DNA of 64,000 bases from Conchiformibius sp. (GTDB taxonomy: Bacteria > Pseudomonadota > Gammaproteobacteria > Burkholderiales > Neisseriaceae), in assembly GCA_029984035.1 (NCBI GenBank), contig JASBYJ010000006.1:62001-126000 (forward strand), written 5' to 3'. Position 1 is the stretch's first letter. The number at the start of each line of letters is the position of its first letter. The notes below the pieces were generated by a model. The model was not told the origin of the DNA. It made no database searches and saw only the letters and a list, made by a program, of their open reading frames with translations. Position numbers and translations under genes: made by a program. Below are positions 1-8,659 of this stretch, in pieces.

Positions 1-117
1 TTCGTCTATCGGTTCAATTTGAAGCGGTGCGAAAGGCAAAGCGGGAATGCCTGTGCGGCGGCAGTAATCCAAATCCGTTTCTTGGCGGTTTGTCGGTCGG
101 ACAATCAGCAGTGTCAT
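1..117 (-). CDS. hemD: Uroporphyrinogen-III synthase, N-terminal fragment (cut by window edge)
   Basis: Only the first 39 codons are inside the window; the gene runs off the left edge. The product starts MTLLIVRPTNRQETDLDY and continues through a Pro-rich stretch ending near LQIEPIDE. This is the pattern of uroporphyrinogen-III synthase N termini: a short beta strand, an RP pair, a helix, then a strand ending in a proline-containing turn. The enzyme closes hydroxymethylbilane into uroporphyrinogen III in heme synthesis. The ATG lies 3 bases after the stop of the DUF945 gene on the same strand, so the two are probably co-transcribed. The assignment rests on a short piece; the rest of the gene would settle it. 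Confidence 0.72.
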   Translation of the reverse strand, partial: MTLLIVRPTNRQETDLDYCRRTGIPALPFAPLQIEPIDE

Positions 118-120
118 GGT

Positions 121-1731
121 CTATGGGTCAAGCGGTTTGTTTTCAGGCAGCGGTTCTTGCGTGTCTGAAGAGGTGTCCGATACATCGGATATCTCTTTGC
201 CTGCGCTTTCATCATATAAATCGTCATCGGGCGAAGAAGTGTCAAAGGGTTTGCCGTTGAGGGTAATGGTATTGTTGCCAACGGTGAGTATGGTTTTCAC
301 GGCATTTCCGTCTTCGATGGCAAAGCCTTCTGCCACCAGATGATTGATAGTTTGCTCGGTAAGCAGGCGGATAGTGTTGTCAATTTCTTTTTGTTCTTCA
401 ATATCATCGGGGTTTTCTATAGTGAAGAGAACGCGGGCTTGTGCGATGGCAAAGCGTTCAATCAAGCTTCGCGAAACATCGAAATTCAGAGCTGCCTGCA
501 TTTTTTTCAACATGGCGGGCAGATGGTTCAAATCTTCTGCCGCCAGCCCTGCAAACGATACTTTTCCATCGGCTTTGATATGCCCTTGAGGCGTGGCAAA
601 CGAGAATTGACGCAGTTTGAATACGGGATTGCGGGTAAAGATGCCCGAGCCTTCGTTACGCACGGCGGCTAAAATCTGCTCCCGTTGTCGGTCGGTATCG
701 CTGTATCGGGCAACGCTTTCCTGCCAACGTTGTTTCAATGCGGATAGGGCGGCGGCATCCAGATGTTCGGCTGCCACTTCGATATGCAACGGGCCGTATG
801 TTTCTTCGCCGTAATGCAGTTTGTCGAATACAAATTTGCCGTTGCTGTCGATAAAACCGTTTTCGGGAGAATCGGTACGGGTGGCGTAGCGGAAGTTTTC
901 CACTCGGATGCGTCCGGGCGGTACATCGCCGTAGGGATTGATAAACGCACCTACCTGCAAATCGCTAATCATGCCGATTAAGTCGTTGATGCGGATATCG
1001 TAGGCGATTTTGTCCTGCCATACCACTTCCAGCAGGGAAAGCGAAGTTTCGGAAGAGCCGGTAGACAGGGGCAGATTGTCTTGTTTCACCGTATGTGCGC
1101 TAAAGCTCAGGTTTTCGGCATTCAGGCTGCCTTTGTCTGCCAAAACCACTTTAAACCCGGGCAGGGCAAAACGGGTTTGATAATCGCTAAAGTCATCGTT
1201 GTAATCAACCGTACCGTTCATACCCTGCCAATTGAGTTTGATGCCCGACAGTTCTTCGTAATCAAATGCGGCGATGTTGAATTGCAGCATGCCGCTGCCG
1301 TTGAGACGGACGGTATTATGCAATACGAGCGGTGTTTGTGAACCGAAAAAGCGTTGCAGCGTTTTTTCGGTATCGGGATGGAAAACCAGCTCGGTATCCA
1401 CTACTGCGCGAACGGGCATGAAACCTGCCGCAAACGGATAATGACGGACACGGTGCGACAGGGTAACGGGTTTGTCCAAAGCATTGAGCAGGTTTTCAGG
1501 CAGCGTGTTTTTCAGCCCTTCCAATACGGAAGGCTTGATACGCATCACTGCGGTCTCACGGGAAAGAAACAATCCGCGCTGATATTCGTGCGAAGCCGAT
1601 TCGATGAAAAAGGTTTCTGACAAAACACGGTGTTGCGTCTCCAAACTTTCTTGCGCTTTGATGCCGAGATAGTAGGAAGACAGGGGAAACAGCAGTGCGG
1701 CTGCAATAACTGGGACTAATATTTTTTTCAT
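121..1731 (-). CDS. DUF945 (YdgA-like) envelope protein
   Basis: A 536-residue protein with an N-terminal hydrophobic segment (about residues 4-20), followed by a long hydrophilic part with alternating strands. The N-terminal layout, with a short lysine-flanked membrane segment, a YLGIKAQ stretch and a later YQRGLFLSRE stretch, matches the DUF945/YdgA family. These are inner-membrane-anchored periplasmic proteins of unknown biochemical role. The C-terminal 30 residues are Asp/Ser/Pro-rich and low in complexity. The gene ends 3 bases before hemD and starts about 43 bases after folP, so all three may be read together. Family membership is by pattern recognition; no function can be claimed. Confidence 0.75.
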   Translation of the reverse strand: MKKILVPVIAAALLFPLSSYYLGIKAQESLETQHRVLSETFFIESASHEYQRGLFLSRETAVMRIKPSVLEGLKNTLPENLLNALDKPVTLSHRVRHYPFAAGFMPVRAVVDTELVFHPDTEKTLQRFFGSQTPLVLHNTVRLNGSGMLQFNIAAFDYEELSGIKLNWQGMNGTVDYNDDFSDYQTRFALPGFKVVLADKGSLNAENLSFSAHTVKQDNLPLSTGSSETSLSLLEVVWQDKIAYDIRINDLIGMISDLQVGAFINPYGDVPPGRIRVENFRYATRTDSPENGFIDSNGKFVFDKLHYGEETYGPLHIEVAAEHLDAAALSALKQRWQESVARYSDTDRQREQILAAVRNEGSGIFTRNPVFKLRQFSFATPQGHIKADGKVSFAGLAAEDLNHLPAMLKKMQAALNFDVSRSLIERFAIAQARVLFTIENPDDIEEQKEIDNTIRLLTEQTINHLVAEGFAIEDGNAVKTILTVGNNTITLNGKPFDTSSPDDDLYDESAGKEISDVSDTSSDTQEPLPENKPLDP

Positions 1732-1774
1732 AATCAGAAAGATAAGTATAAAGCGTTTTGTTCCGGAGATGGTT

Positions 1775-2626
1775 TCAGGCAGCCTGAGATGTGTTGAGCC
1801 TGAGCCATACTTTTAGCGCATCGGCAGTTTCGCGGACATCATGCACACGGATAACTGCGGCACCTTGCCGCACGGCAAACAGAGCGGCGGCAACGCTGCC
1901 AGAAACCCTTTCGGTGGCAATATCGCGGCCGGTTATCTCGCCAATCATGCGTTTGCGCGATACGCCGATAAGTAAGGGCAAACGGTTTGGCCGACATAAA
2001 TGATGCAGGTTTTGCATCAAAAGGCAGTTGTGTTCCAATGTTTTGCCGAAACCGAAACCGGGGTCTAAAGTGATGCGTTCGGGCGCGATACCTGCGTCTA
2101 TGCAGATTTGGCTGCGCCGTTGCAGATACGCGCCTACTTCGGCGACCACATCGCGGTATTCGGGACGTTGCTGCATGGTTTGCGGCTGCCCCTGCATATG
2201 CATCAGGCAAATGCCCGTATCAGGCGATTGCGCCAGCAATTCAACGGCACCATGGTCTTCCAAACCTTGTACATCGTTGATGATATCGGCAAAACCGTGT
2301 TCCAACACTTCGCGCATGACTGCGCTGCGGCGCGTATCCACGCTGACGGGAACCTGCCAGCGCGATACTTCCGCCAATACGTCTTTAATCCGCAGCCATT
2401 CTTCTTGTTCGCTGATGTGTGCGGAACCGGGACGCGTGGATTCTCCGCCGATATCGAGAATGTCTGCGCCGTCTTTGAGCAGGGTTTCGGCGTGTTTTAA
2501 GGCAGCCTGGAGGCTGTGGGAATAGCGTCCGCCGTCGGAAAAGGAATCAGGGGTGAGATTAACGATACCCATGATTTTGGGGCGGTTTAAGTCGATGCGG
2601 AAACGGGTGGTTTGCCAGTATGTCAT
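1775..2626 (-). CDS. folP: Dihydropteroate synthase
   Basis: A 283-residue TIM-barrel enzyme that joins 6-hydroxymethyl-dihydropterin diphosphate to p-aminobenzoate in folate synthesis; it is the target of sulfonamides. Visible signatures are [15 protein letters not shown] (about residues 19-33), [10 protein letters not shown] (about 57-66), the DPGFGFGKT phosphate/pterin loop (about 190) and GVSRKR (about 220). Length is normal for the family. The ATG directly precedes [12 protein letters not shown], and no plausible upstream start exists because the DUS-pair hairpin after bamD lies just upstream. Its C-terminal codons run into a DUS copy (QAA end). Confidence 0.96.
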   Translation of the reverse strand: MTYWQTTRFRIDLNRPKIMGIVNLTPDSFSDGGRYSHSLQAALKHAETLLKDGADILDIGGESTRPGSAHISEQEEWLRIKDVLAEVSRWQVPVSVDTRRSAVMREVLEHGFADIINDVQGLEDHGAVELLAQSPDTGICLMHMQGQPQTMQQRPEYRDVVAEVGAYLQRRSQICIDAGIAPERITLDPGFGFGKTLEHNCLLMQNLHHLCRPNRLPLLIGVSRKRMIGEITGRDIATERVSGSVAAALFAVRQGAAVIRVHDVRETADALKVWLRLNTSQAA

Positions 2627-2648
2627 GATGTGGACGGGATAAGTGAAT

Positions 2649-2690
2649 AAAGGCTGCCTGAAAGCATTCGCAGCGTTTCAGGCAGCCTGC
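2649..2690 (-). terminator. Inverted DUS pair after bamD (likely terminator)
   Basis: Two DUS copies in opposite orientation (2651-2663 and 2676-2688) form a 13-bp stem with a 12-base loop. It lies between the stop of bamD and the start of folP. On the minus strand the stem is followed by TTTATT, a weak U-tract. Inverted DUS pairs acting as terminators are known from Neisseria. Confidence 0.6.
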
Positions 2691-2694
2691 CGTG

Positions 2695-3501
2695 TTATTT
2701 CCAGTAACGCCACCAAGGCATGTCGTTGGGTTTCCATGCTTTTTGCAGATAGGGGCTGTTGGGGAAATTGGCCTGCAATACGCGGACGGTGTCTTCCGAC
2801 AGCTGGGCATTGCCCATTTTGGCGTAGCTGTGAATCATGATGGCCAACGCTTCTTCTACATGGCGGGTGTTTTGAAATTGGGCGATGATGCGTTGCGCGC
2901 GGTTGACGGCGGCGATGTGGGCATTGCGCTTGGCATAGTAGCGTGCAATGGCGATTTCGTGTCCGCCTAAGGCATCGACCAGCTGCGCCATGCGTTTGCG
3001 TGCGTCTTCGGCATATTTGCTTTGCGGATAGCGTTTTACCAATTGCTCGAACATCAGATAAGCGCGGCGGTTGGCTTCCGGGTCTCTGTCTGACCAGTCT
3101 TGCGAAGCGAGACGGTTGAGTATGGACTGGTCTTCGTTAAACCATACCAAGCCGCTCAGATAAAGGGCGTAGTCCATATCCACGCTGCCCGGATAAGTCT
3201 GCTCGAAACGGGAAAGCGCCTGCAGGGCGGCGGCTTGTTCTTCGTTTTTATAGTGTGCGTAGGCGGTTTCGAGCAGGGATTGTTCTGTGTAGCGGCCTTC
3301 GGGTTGGCGGGCACGCAGCAGTTCGTAGAGCGAAGCGGCGCGGTTGTAGTTGCCGCTGTCCAGTTCGGAGCGGGCTTCGCGGTAGAGTTGTTCGTCTGTC
3401 CAGTTTTGGGCGAGCACGCCGTCTCGGCTGATGGTGCTTTGTTTGCCGGCGCAAGCGGCGAGTAATACGGCCGTACCCAAGATGAGAACGAGTTTTTTCA
3501 T
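2695..3501 (-). CDS. bamD: Outer-membrane assembly lipoprotein BamD (ComL)
   Basis: A 268-residue lipoprotein of the BAM complex that inserts beta-barrel proteins into the outer membrane; in Neisseria it is also called ComL. The signal peptide ends in the lipobox LLAAC with Cys17. After it come TPR-like helices rich in Tyr/Ala/Glu, including the sequence LYREARSELDSGNY. The start used is the ATG at 3501, preceded by AAGGA at good spacing. An upstream in-frame codon adding seven residues (3522) lacks a ribosome-binding site and would bury the signal peptide. Downstream is the DUS-pair hairpin. Confidence 0.93.
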   Translation of the reverse strand: MKKLVLILGTAVLLAACAGKQSTISRDGVLAQNWTDEQLYREARSELDSGNYNRAASLYELLRARQPEGRYTEQSLLETAYAHYKNEEQAAALQALSRFEQTYPGSVDMDYALYLSGLVWFNEDQSILNRLASQDWSDRDPEANRRAYLMFEQLVKRYPQSKYAEDARKRMAQLVDALGGHEIAIARYYAKRNAHIAAVNRAQRIIAQFQNTRHVEEALAIMIHSYAKMGNAQLSEDTVRVLQANFPNSPYLQKAWKPNDMPWWRYWK

Positions 3502-3616
3502 GATATTCCTTGATAAACCCAACGGGGCGATTATAGCGGTAAACGGTGTTGCCGTCTAAAGGTGTGTGCAGTTTTCAGGCAGCCTGAAAAAGTGTCGGTT
3601 TGTTTGAAAGGGAGGT

Positions 3617-3814
3617 TTAAGGCTGTTGCCGTTCTTTTTGCTGTATGGCGCGGCGGCGTTCGCAAGGGGTGTCGCAATCGCATACTTTTTCCATGCCTAA
3701 AGCGGAAATACCGCCGCAACTGCCTTGAATTTGACGGCGTTTGACGATGTAGCCCAGCGCCATGGCGAAAATCATGCCTAAAAAACAGGCGAATGTAATC
3801 AGAAAAATTTTCAT
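3617..3814 (-). CDS. nqrM: Na+-NQR maturation protein NqrM
   Basis: A 65-residue protein with one N-terminal membrane helix (about residues 3-23), then a short cytoplasmic tail holding four cysteines in the pattern SCGG...VCDCDTPC (about residues 32-51). This Cys motif and length are those of NqrM (formerly DUF539), needed for maturation of the Na+-translocating NADH:quinone reductase, probably by delivering iron for its inter-subunit cluster. Its ATG overlaps the stop of apbE by 4 bases, so translation is probably coupled. The nqr structural genes are not in this window. Confidence 0.92.
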   Translation of the reverse strand: MKIFLITFACFLGMIFAMALGYIVKRRQIQGSCGGISALGMEKVCDCDTPCERRRAIQQKERQQP

Positions 3815-4854
3815 GGTGTTTTTCTTTCCAAGATATTTTGAAATGCCGGCGACATTTTACCGACAAATCCGTCAGGTGTTCGGATAATCATGAAAACGGC
3901 AAGATTGTCGCGTTCTGCCAGCTCCATGCCTTGTTTTTCGCCGAGAACGAACAAGGCGGTGGACAGAGCGTCTGCGGTCATGGCCGTATCGGCAATCACG
4001 CTGACTGAAGCGAGATTGTGGCCGATAGGTTGTCGAGTGGACGGATGGATGATGTGCGACAGGCGACGGCCTTGGCTGTCGGTGCGGAAGTTGCGGTAAT
4101 CGCCTGATGTGGCAAGGGCGAGATTGTCTAAACCTACCACTATCATGCCTGTGCCTGTTTGGGCGGTTTGCGGCTGTTCTATGCCTATCCGCCATGCTTG
4201 GCCGGCAGCGTTTTGGCCTTTGGTACGGACTTCTCCGCCGATTTCTACCATGTAATTTTCGATATCCAAACTGTCAAGATAAGCGGCAACGCGGTCAACG
4301 CCGAACCCTTTGGCAATGGAGGACAAATCCAAATAGACTTTATCGTGTGTTTTGGCAAGTGTGGGCGGCGTGGTTGCGCGGTTGAGTTGCAATTTGTCTA
4401 CGCCGACGGCAGGCAAAATGGCGCGGATTTGTTCTTGTGTAGGCTCGGTGTATGCCGATTTGTCCGGCCCGAAACCCCATAAATTGACCAAAGGGCCTAT
4501 GGTTACATCCAATGCGCCGTTGCTGATGCGGTTTATCCGCAAGGCTTCGGCGACTACTTCGGCAAAATCGGGAGAAATCGGAAAGCTGCCTTCTGCCGCG
4601 CTCATGCGGTTGAAACGGGTGATTTCGCTGTCTTCGCGGTAAGTGGACATTTGGCGGTTGACTTCTTCCAGTACCCGCTCCAAGCCTGCCTGAACAGCGG
4701 TTTCGTCAGGCAATTTTCCGCCGTGGCGGTAACGGACGGTGTAGTTGGTGCCCATAGTGTTGCCGTGCAGGGTGTGTGTTTCGGTTTGGTTCAGGCAGCC
4801 TGAAAGAGGAATGATGCAGGATAGGGTAAGGATGTATAGCAAAAATTTATTCAT
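3811..4854 (-). CDS. apbE: FAD:protein FMN transferase (ApbE), lipoprotein
   Basis: A 347-residue ApbE-family enzyme that attaches FMN from FAD to Thr residues of partner proteins, notably NqrB and NqrC. The signal peptide ends in the lipobox PLSGC (Cys20); the mature part begins with a TMGTNYTVRY strand typical of ApbE. Later motifs include the DLSSIAKGFGVD nucleotide/metal region (about residue 175) and the ALFVLGEKQG region near the C terminus. It sits directly upstream of nqrM with a 4-base overlap; both are Na+-NQR maturation factors. The codons for Ser-Gly-Cys-Leu-Asn are a complete DUS, so the uptake sequence doubles as the lipobox. Confidence 0.94.
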   Translation of the reverse strand: MNKFLLYILTLSCIIPLSGCLNQTETHTLHGNTMGTNYTVRYRHGGKLPDETAVQAGLERVLEEVNRQMSTYREDSEITRFNRMSAAEGSFPISPDFAEVVAEALRINRISNGALDVTIGPLVNLWGFGPDKSAYTEPTQEQIRAILPAVGVDKLQLNRATTPPTLAKTHDKVYLDLSSIAKGFGVDRVAAYLDSLDIENYMVEIGGEVRTKGQNAAGQAWRIGIEQPQTAQTGTGMIVVGLDNLALATSGDYRNFRTDSQGRRLSHIIHPSTRQPIGHNLASVSVIADTAMTADALSTALFVLGEKQGMELAERDNLAVFMIIRTPDGFVGKMSPAFQNILERKTP

Positions 4855-4966
4855 GGTTCGGACGGCTTTGGAGATGAATTGGATGCCGGAGCAGCGAGTT
4901 GTTCAGGCTGCCTGAAAGGGAAATGCAGCAGGATAGGGCAATGATGCGTATCAAAATTTTATTCAT
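4847..4966 (-). pseudogene. Duplicated, decayed copy of the apbE signal-peptide start
   Basis: A 39-codon reading frame beginning MNKILIRIIALSCC and continuing with an LSGSLN stretch. It resembles the start of ApbE (MNKFLLYILTLSC and LSGCLN), and the DNA around it repeats the apbE leader plus signal-peptide segment about 112 bases away. In this copy the lipobox Cys codon is a Ser codon, because the DUS there lies in the other orientation, and the frame then runs out just past the true apbE start. It looks like one unit of a tandem duplication, not a working gene, though a short translated leader is possible. Confidence 0.55.
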
Positions 4967-5050
4967 AGCTCGGGATCTGACGGATTGGTTGGATGTACGG
5001 CCTGCGTGCTGTTCAGGCTGCCTGAAAAGGCGGTTATGCCGTATGGCTTT

Positions 5051-8000
5051 TTATTCGGTATTTCTGTCAACTGCTTCGATGGTTTTCAAACATTCCGACA
5101 ACGGGGCAAACAGGTTTTCGGTCAGACGGCGGAATGCGGTGCTGTGGTAAGGCGGTTCTTCCGTGCCGCGTCCGTAAAGCAAACGGATTTCGGGATAATC
5201 TTCTTGTGCGAACCCCGAATAACCGCCGTGGTAGGCTTTGGCTGCGGCGGGCAAAGCATCTTTTTCCCAGTTGCCGTCCTGTTTGGTGTAAAGGGCGCAA
5301 GCGGCTTCCAGCGTGGTACGCGGCAAAAAGGGAATAGGATGGCGTTGTCCGCCGAAATAGGCGGCAAGCCATTCTTTCAGGCAGGCTTGGGCATTTGCCT
5401 GAGTCAGGGGATGAAGACTGTATGTGCATTGCAGCGAGAGATAATGGGTGTTTCGCGCTGCGGGAAAATTTTCATCGGTTGCGGCGCAGTAAATCAGGTG
5501 GCGCAGCAGTAATTCGGTTTTGTCGGCAGCGGAGAGTTTGCCGTGTGCATTGCCGCTGTTGAGCAGGTGCTTGGCATATAGAATTTGCCCGTGTTCGTGA
5601 TTGTGTGCCAGGCGGTAGTTCAGGCTGCCTGAAAGGGCGGCGAAGGTGCCGCTTTGTTCGGGCAATGCTTTGCTGTGGAGCAGTTCTCCGTTGGCGGCAG
5701 CGGCTTGTATGTTGTAGTGGTTCTGAATGAGTGCGCCCAGTTCGCCGTCGGGAAAACGGCTTTGCGCCCGAAGGGCGGCGGTGAGTGTGTCAAAGCTTTG
5801 GTGTTGTTGCCGTGCATTTAAATAGGCATCGGACAGTTGTCGGGATTGTTCGGCGGTAAAGGGCTCATCGGCGGGCGTGCTGTTGCCTGTGTAGGGTTGC
5901 TGCCAGTTGAGATGGTGTTGCAGCCAGTAGCGTGCGGGATTGCGCCAGAAGCGGAAAAAATCGTGTTGGGAAACGGCCGGCAGGTCTGCGGCGGTGTCGG
6001 GTTGCTCGGGAAGGGTATTTAAAAACGGTGCGGCATCTTGGACGGGTTGGTTCAACGCTTCGGCGTAATCCTGACGCGTTCCCGGTGTCAGGCTGTCTGA
6101 AAAGTAGCGGCGTGAAAAGGGTTGTAGGGGATGGCGGCGGACCCAATGGCGGTTGAGTTCGGCGGTTTCTAAGCCGCATAGTGCGGCAACGGTATCCAGC
6201 AGTGCGTTGAGCAGTGCGGACGGGGCGCGTTCTTCGTCGCTGCGGATGTCTTTGCCGATATAGGAAAGATACAGCAGTTCGCGTGCGGACAGAACGGCTT
6301 CCAAAAACAGATAACGGTCGTCATTGCGGCGGGAACGGTCGCCTGCGCGGGGTTGTTTGGCGATTAAGTCAAACGGTGCGGCTTTGGTGTTGCGCGGAAA
6401 GTCGCCATCGTTCAAACCCAGCAGGCACACGGCTTTGAAAGGCAGCGAACGCATCGGAACCATATTGCAAATAGTGATGCCGCCACGCAAAAATGCGCTT
6501 TCGTTGCTGCTGCCCAGCAGGGTTTTGATATGTTCTACGGCGGTATGCATATCCAATACGCCGTGAAATTCTGCGGTTTCGGCTTGTTGCTGCCACGTTG
6601 CCAATTGCTTTTCCAGATGTTGCAGGGCGTTGCGGTCGCTGTCGGTTTGGGCGTTCAGGCAGCTTTGGCAGAGTGAGCGCAGGCGGCCGCACCAGCCGCT
6701 GACGGTGTCGGGTTGCTGCCAGTGTTGTTTGGTACGGGTGAGCAGTTCGATGACGGCGGCAAAACGGCTGTATGCGGCAATATGGTCGGGATGTGAAGGG
6801 TAGGGGCTGGTATTTTCCCACAGTTGTCCGTTGTCGGGCATCGCCCAGCCCAATATGAGACGCTCCAAACCTTGCTGCCAAGTAAACAGGGCATTGTCTG
6901 CGCCATGCTGTGCGCGTTCGCCGTTGTCGCTGCCCCAGCGGATATTGAGTTGTGCCACGGTATCTTGCAACAAGGGCAGGTCGCTTTCCGATAAGCCGAA
7001 ACGGCTTAATATGCAGCCGTTATCCAACAGGGTAAGCAGCGTATCGGCTTCAAAACGGCTTTGCAGAATATCCAGCAGTTGCTCCAAAGCGTCCAATAGC
7101 GGTTGGCGGTAAGATATTTTGATGTCGGAAAGGCTGTAGGGCAGTGCGCGGCCGTCTGCTTGTCCGCCAAATACGGTATCCAGATAGGGGACGTATGGCT
7201 CGATGTGCGGAGTGAGTACGGCGATATCGTGCGGTTGCCAGTCGGGATGCTCGGAAAGCATGACAAGCAGACGGTCTTTGAGAATTTGCAGCTCGCGCAG
7301 CGGGCTGTGTGTGCTGTGGATTTCCATGCTCGTGTCGGCATTTAAGCGGGCAATGGTATGGGCGGGCGGAGTGTTGTTTTTCAGGCAGGCTGCCTGAAAT
7401 TGTGCCTGACGTTGGGGAAATCGCGGGAATACTCGGTTTTGCAGCCAGTTATCGTGTGTTTGCGCCCATTCTGTCGAAGCGTCTTCGGGCAGGATTTGGG
7501 ATTGTATATGGTATTGCAGGGTATGCAGCAGGCTGCCTGAAAGGGCTTCTTGGGGAAATGCGGAGATGTCGGAGTGTATTTCGGCTTCGGACAGGGCGTT
7601 GAAAAAGTCGCGTCCCTGCTTGCCCAGCGTTGCCAACAGCGGATGTCCTTGCCTTGATAATTCGGGTTCGTTGCTGTCGCGCAGGATTTGGGCGGGTTCT
7701 ACGATGTCGCCCCAGAATTTTTCGCTTGGATTGAGGGCGAAAATGTGGATTTCTTTGTGTTTCGCCAATTGCTGCAACAGATTGAGATACATGGGTGCCA
7801 GCGCGGCAATGCCGAACACGCAAAAGCGTTCGGGCAGCTTGGCTGCCGCTTCCGGACGTTGGATTTGCTGAATCAGTTCGTTCCAGAGTTGCACGCGGTG
7901 CGGAACGGGATAGTGTCCGTTGTCGAGAAAACGCCATAGGGGCATTTGCCATGCGTGGTCGGCATCGTCCGCCAATTCGGGAACGGGCTTGCCTTCTGTC

Positions 8001-8458
8001 CAAGCGGCAATCCAGTCGGGTCGGTAAACCAAGTATTGGTCGAATACGTCGGCGATTTGTCCGCTCAGGTGATAGGCGGCGGTGCCGCCGTTGTCGAGAT
8101 AAGAGCCCAGTGCGGTATAGGCTGCCTGAAAGTTTTCGTTGTTGCGGAAGGTTTCGGAGGCGAATAAATCCAATAAACGCCAACGCATGACTTCGCTGTC
8201 GAAAGGGTTGGTTTCGGGCATTTTCCCGACCAGCTCGCGAATCAGCTGCCATGAAAAACCTGCGGGTAAAGAAAATTTCAAATTGGCGGCAATACCGTTT
8301 TGGCGTGCGAGAAAATGCTGTATGAAACGGCGCATACCGCGGCTGTGTACGATAATCTGTTCCTGTGCCATAGGGTTGTGCGGCGGATGCACGGCGTAAA
8401 GCCGCGCCATCATGGCGGCGAGGTCTTCCAGGCGGTTGGATTGGTAGAGATGGAGCAT
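5051..8458 (-). CDS. recC: Exodeoxyribonuclease V gamma subunit (RecC)
   Basis: An 1135-residue RecC, the Chi-recognising subunit of the RecBCD helicase-nuclease that processes double-strand breaks. The N terminus MLHLYQSNRLEDLAAMMARL is typical, as are HSRGMRRFIQ (about residue 39), the GLNDGDFPR region (about 680) and the SDEERAPSALLNAL region (about 745). RecC has a helicase-like fold without working ATPase motifs, and none is seen here. Length is close to that of E. coli RecC. DUS copies inside the gene encode short linkers such as FQAACLK near residue 350. It stands alone: recD is 24 kb away and recB is not in the window. Confidence 0.95.
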   Translation of the reverse strand: MLHLYQSNRLEDLAAMMARLYAVHPPHNPMAQEQIIVHSRGMRRFIQHFLARQNGIAANLKFSLPAGFSWQLIRELVGKMPETNPFDSEVMRWRLLDLFASETFRNNENFQAAYTALGSYLDNGGTAAYHLSGQIADVFDQYLVYRPDWIAAWTEGKPVPELADDADHAWQMPLWRFLDNGHYPVPHRVQLWNELIQQIQRPEAAAKLPERFCVFGIAALAPMYLNLLQQLAKHKEIHIFALNPSEKFWGDIVEPAQILRDSNEPELSRQGHPLLATLGKQGRDFFNALSEAEIHSDISAFPQEALSGSLLHTLQYHIQSQILPEDASTEWAQTHDNWLQNRVFPRFPQRQAQFQAACLKNNTPPAHTIARLNADTSMEIHSTHSPLRELQILKDRLLVMLSEHPDWQPHDIAVLTPHIEPYVPYLDTVFGGQADGRALPYSLSDIKISYRQPLLDALEQLLDILQSRFEADTLLTLLDNGCILSRFGLSESDLPLLQDTVAQLNIRWGSDNGERAQHGADNALFTWQQGLERLILGWAMPDNGQLWENTSPYPSHPDHIAAYSRFAAVIELLTRTKQHWQQPDTVSGWCGRLRSLCQSCLNAQTDSDRNALQHLEKQLATWQQQAETAEFHGVLDMHTAVEHIKTLLGSSNESAFLRGGITICNMVPMRSLPFKAVCLLGLNDGDFPRNTKAAPFDLIAKQPRAGDRSRRNDDRYLFLEAVLSARELLYLSYIGKDIRSDEERAPSALLNALLDTVAALCGLETAELNRHWVRRHPLQPFSRRYFSDSLTPGTRQDYAEALNQPVQDAAPFLNTLPEQPDTAADLPAVSQHDFFRFWRNPARYWLQHHLNWQQPYTGNSTPADEPFTAEQSRQLSDAYLNARQQHQSFDTLTAALRAQSRFPDGELGALIQNHYNIQAAAANGELLHSKALPEQSGTFAALSGSLNYRLAHNHEHGQILYAKHLLNSGNAHGKLSAADKTELLLRHLIYCAATDENFPAARNTHYLSLQCTYSLHPLTQANAQACLKEWLAAYFGGQRHPIPFLPRTTLEAACALYTKQDGNWEKDALPAAAKAYHGGYSGFAQEDYPEIRLLYGRGTEEPPYHSTAFRRLTENLFAPLSECLKTIEAVDRNTE

Positions 8459-8659
8459 GGCGGTCGGTTTCGTTTCAGGCAGCGGGTTGGGCGTGTGTTT
8501 ATTATCACCCGTCCGATTTCAAACTGCTGCGGTATGGCTCGGTAAGAAGCGGCGGTTTAGCGTATTCTGTTTATACGGGGTTTTCAGGCAGCCTGAAAAT
8601 GCTGATGCGGCGTTGCCGAGAATCCCAAATCGATTTGGCGGTGGCCTGACAATCGGTTT

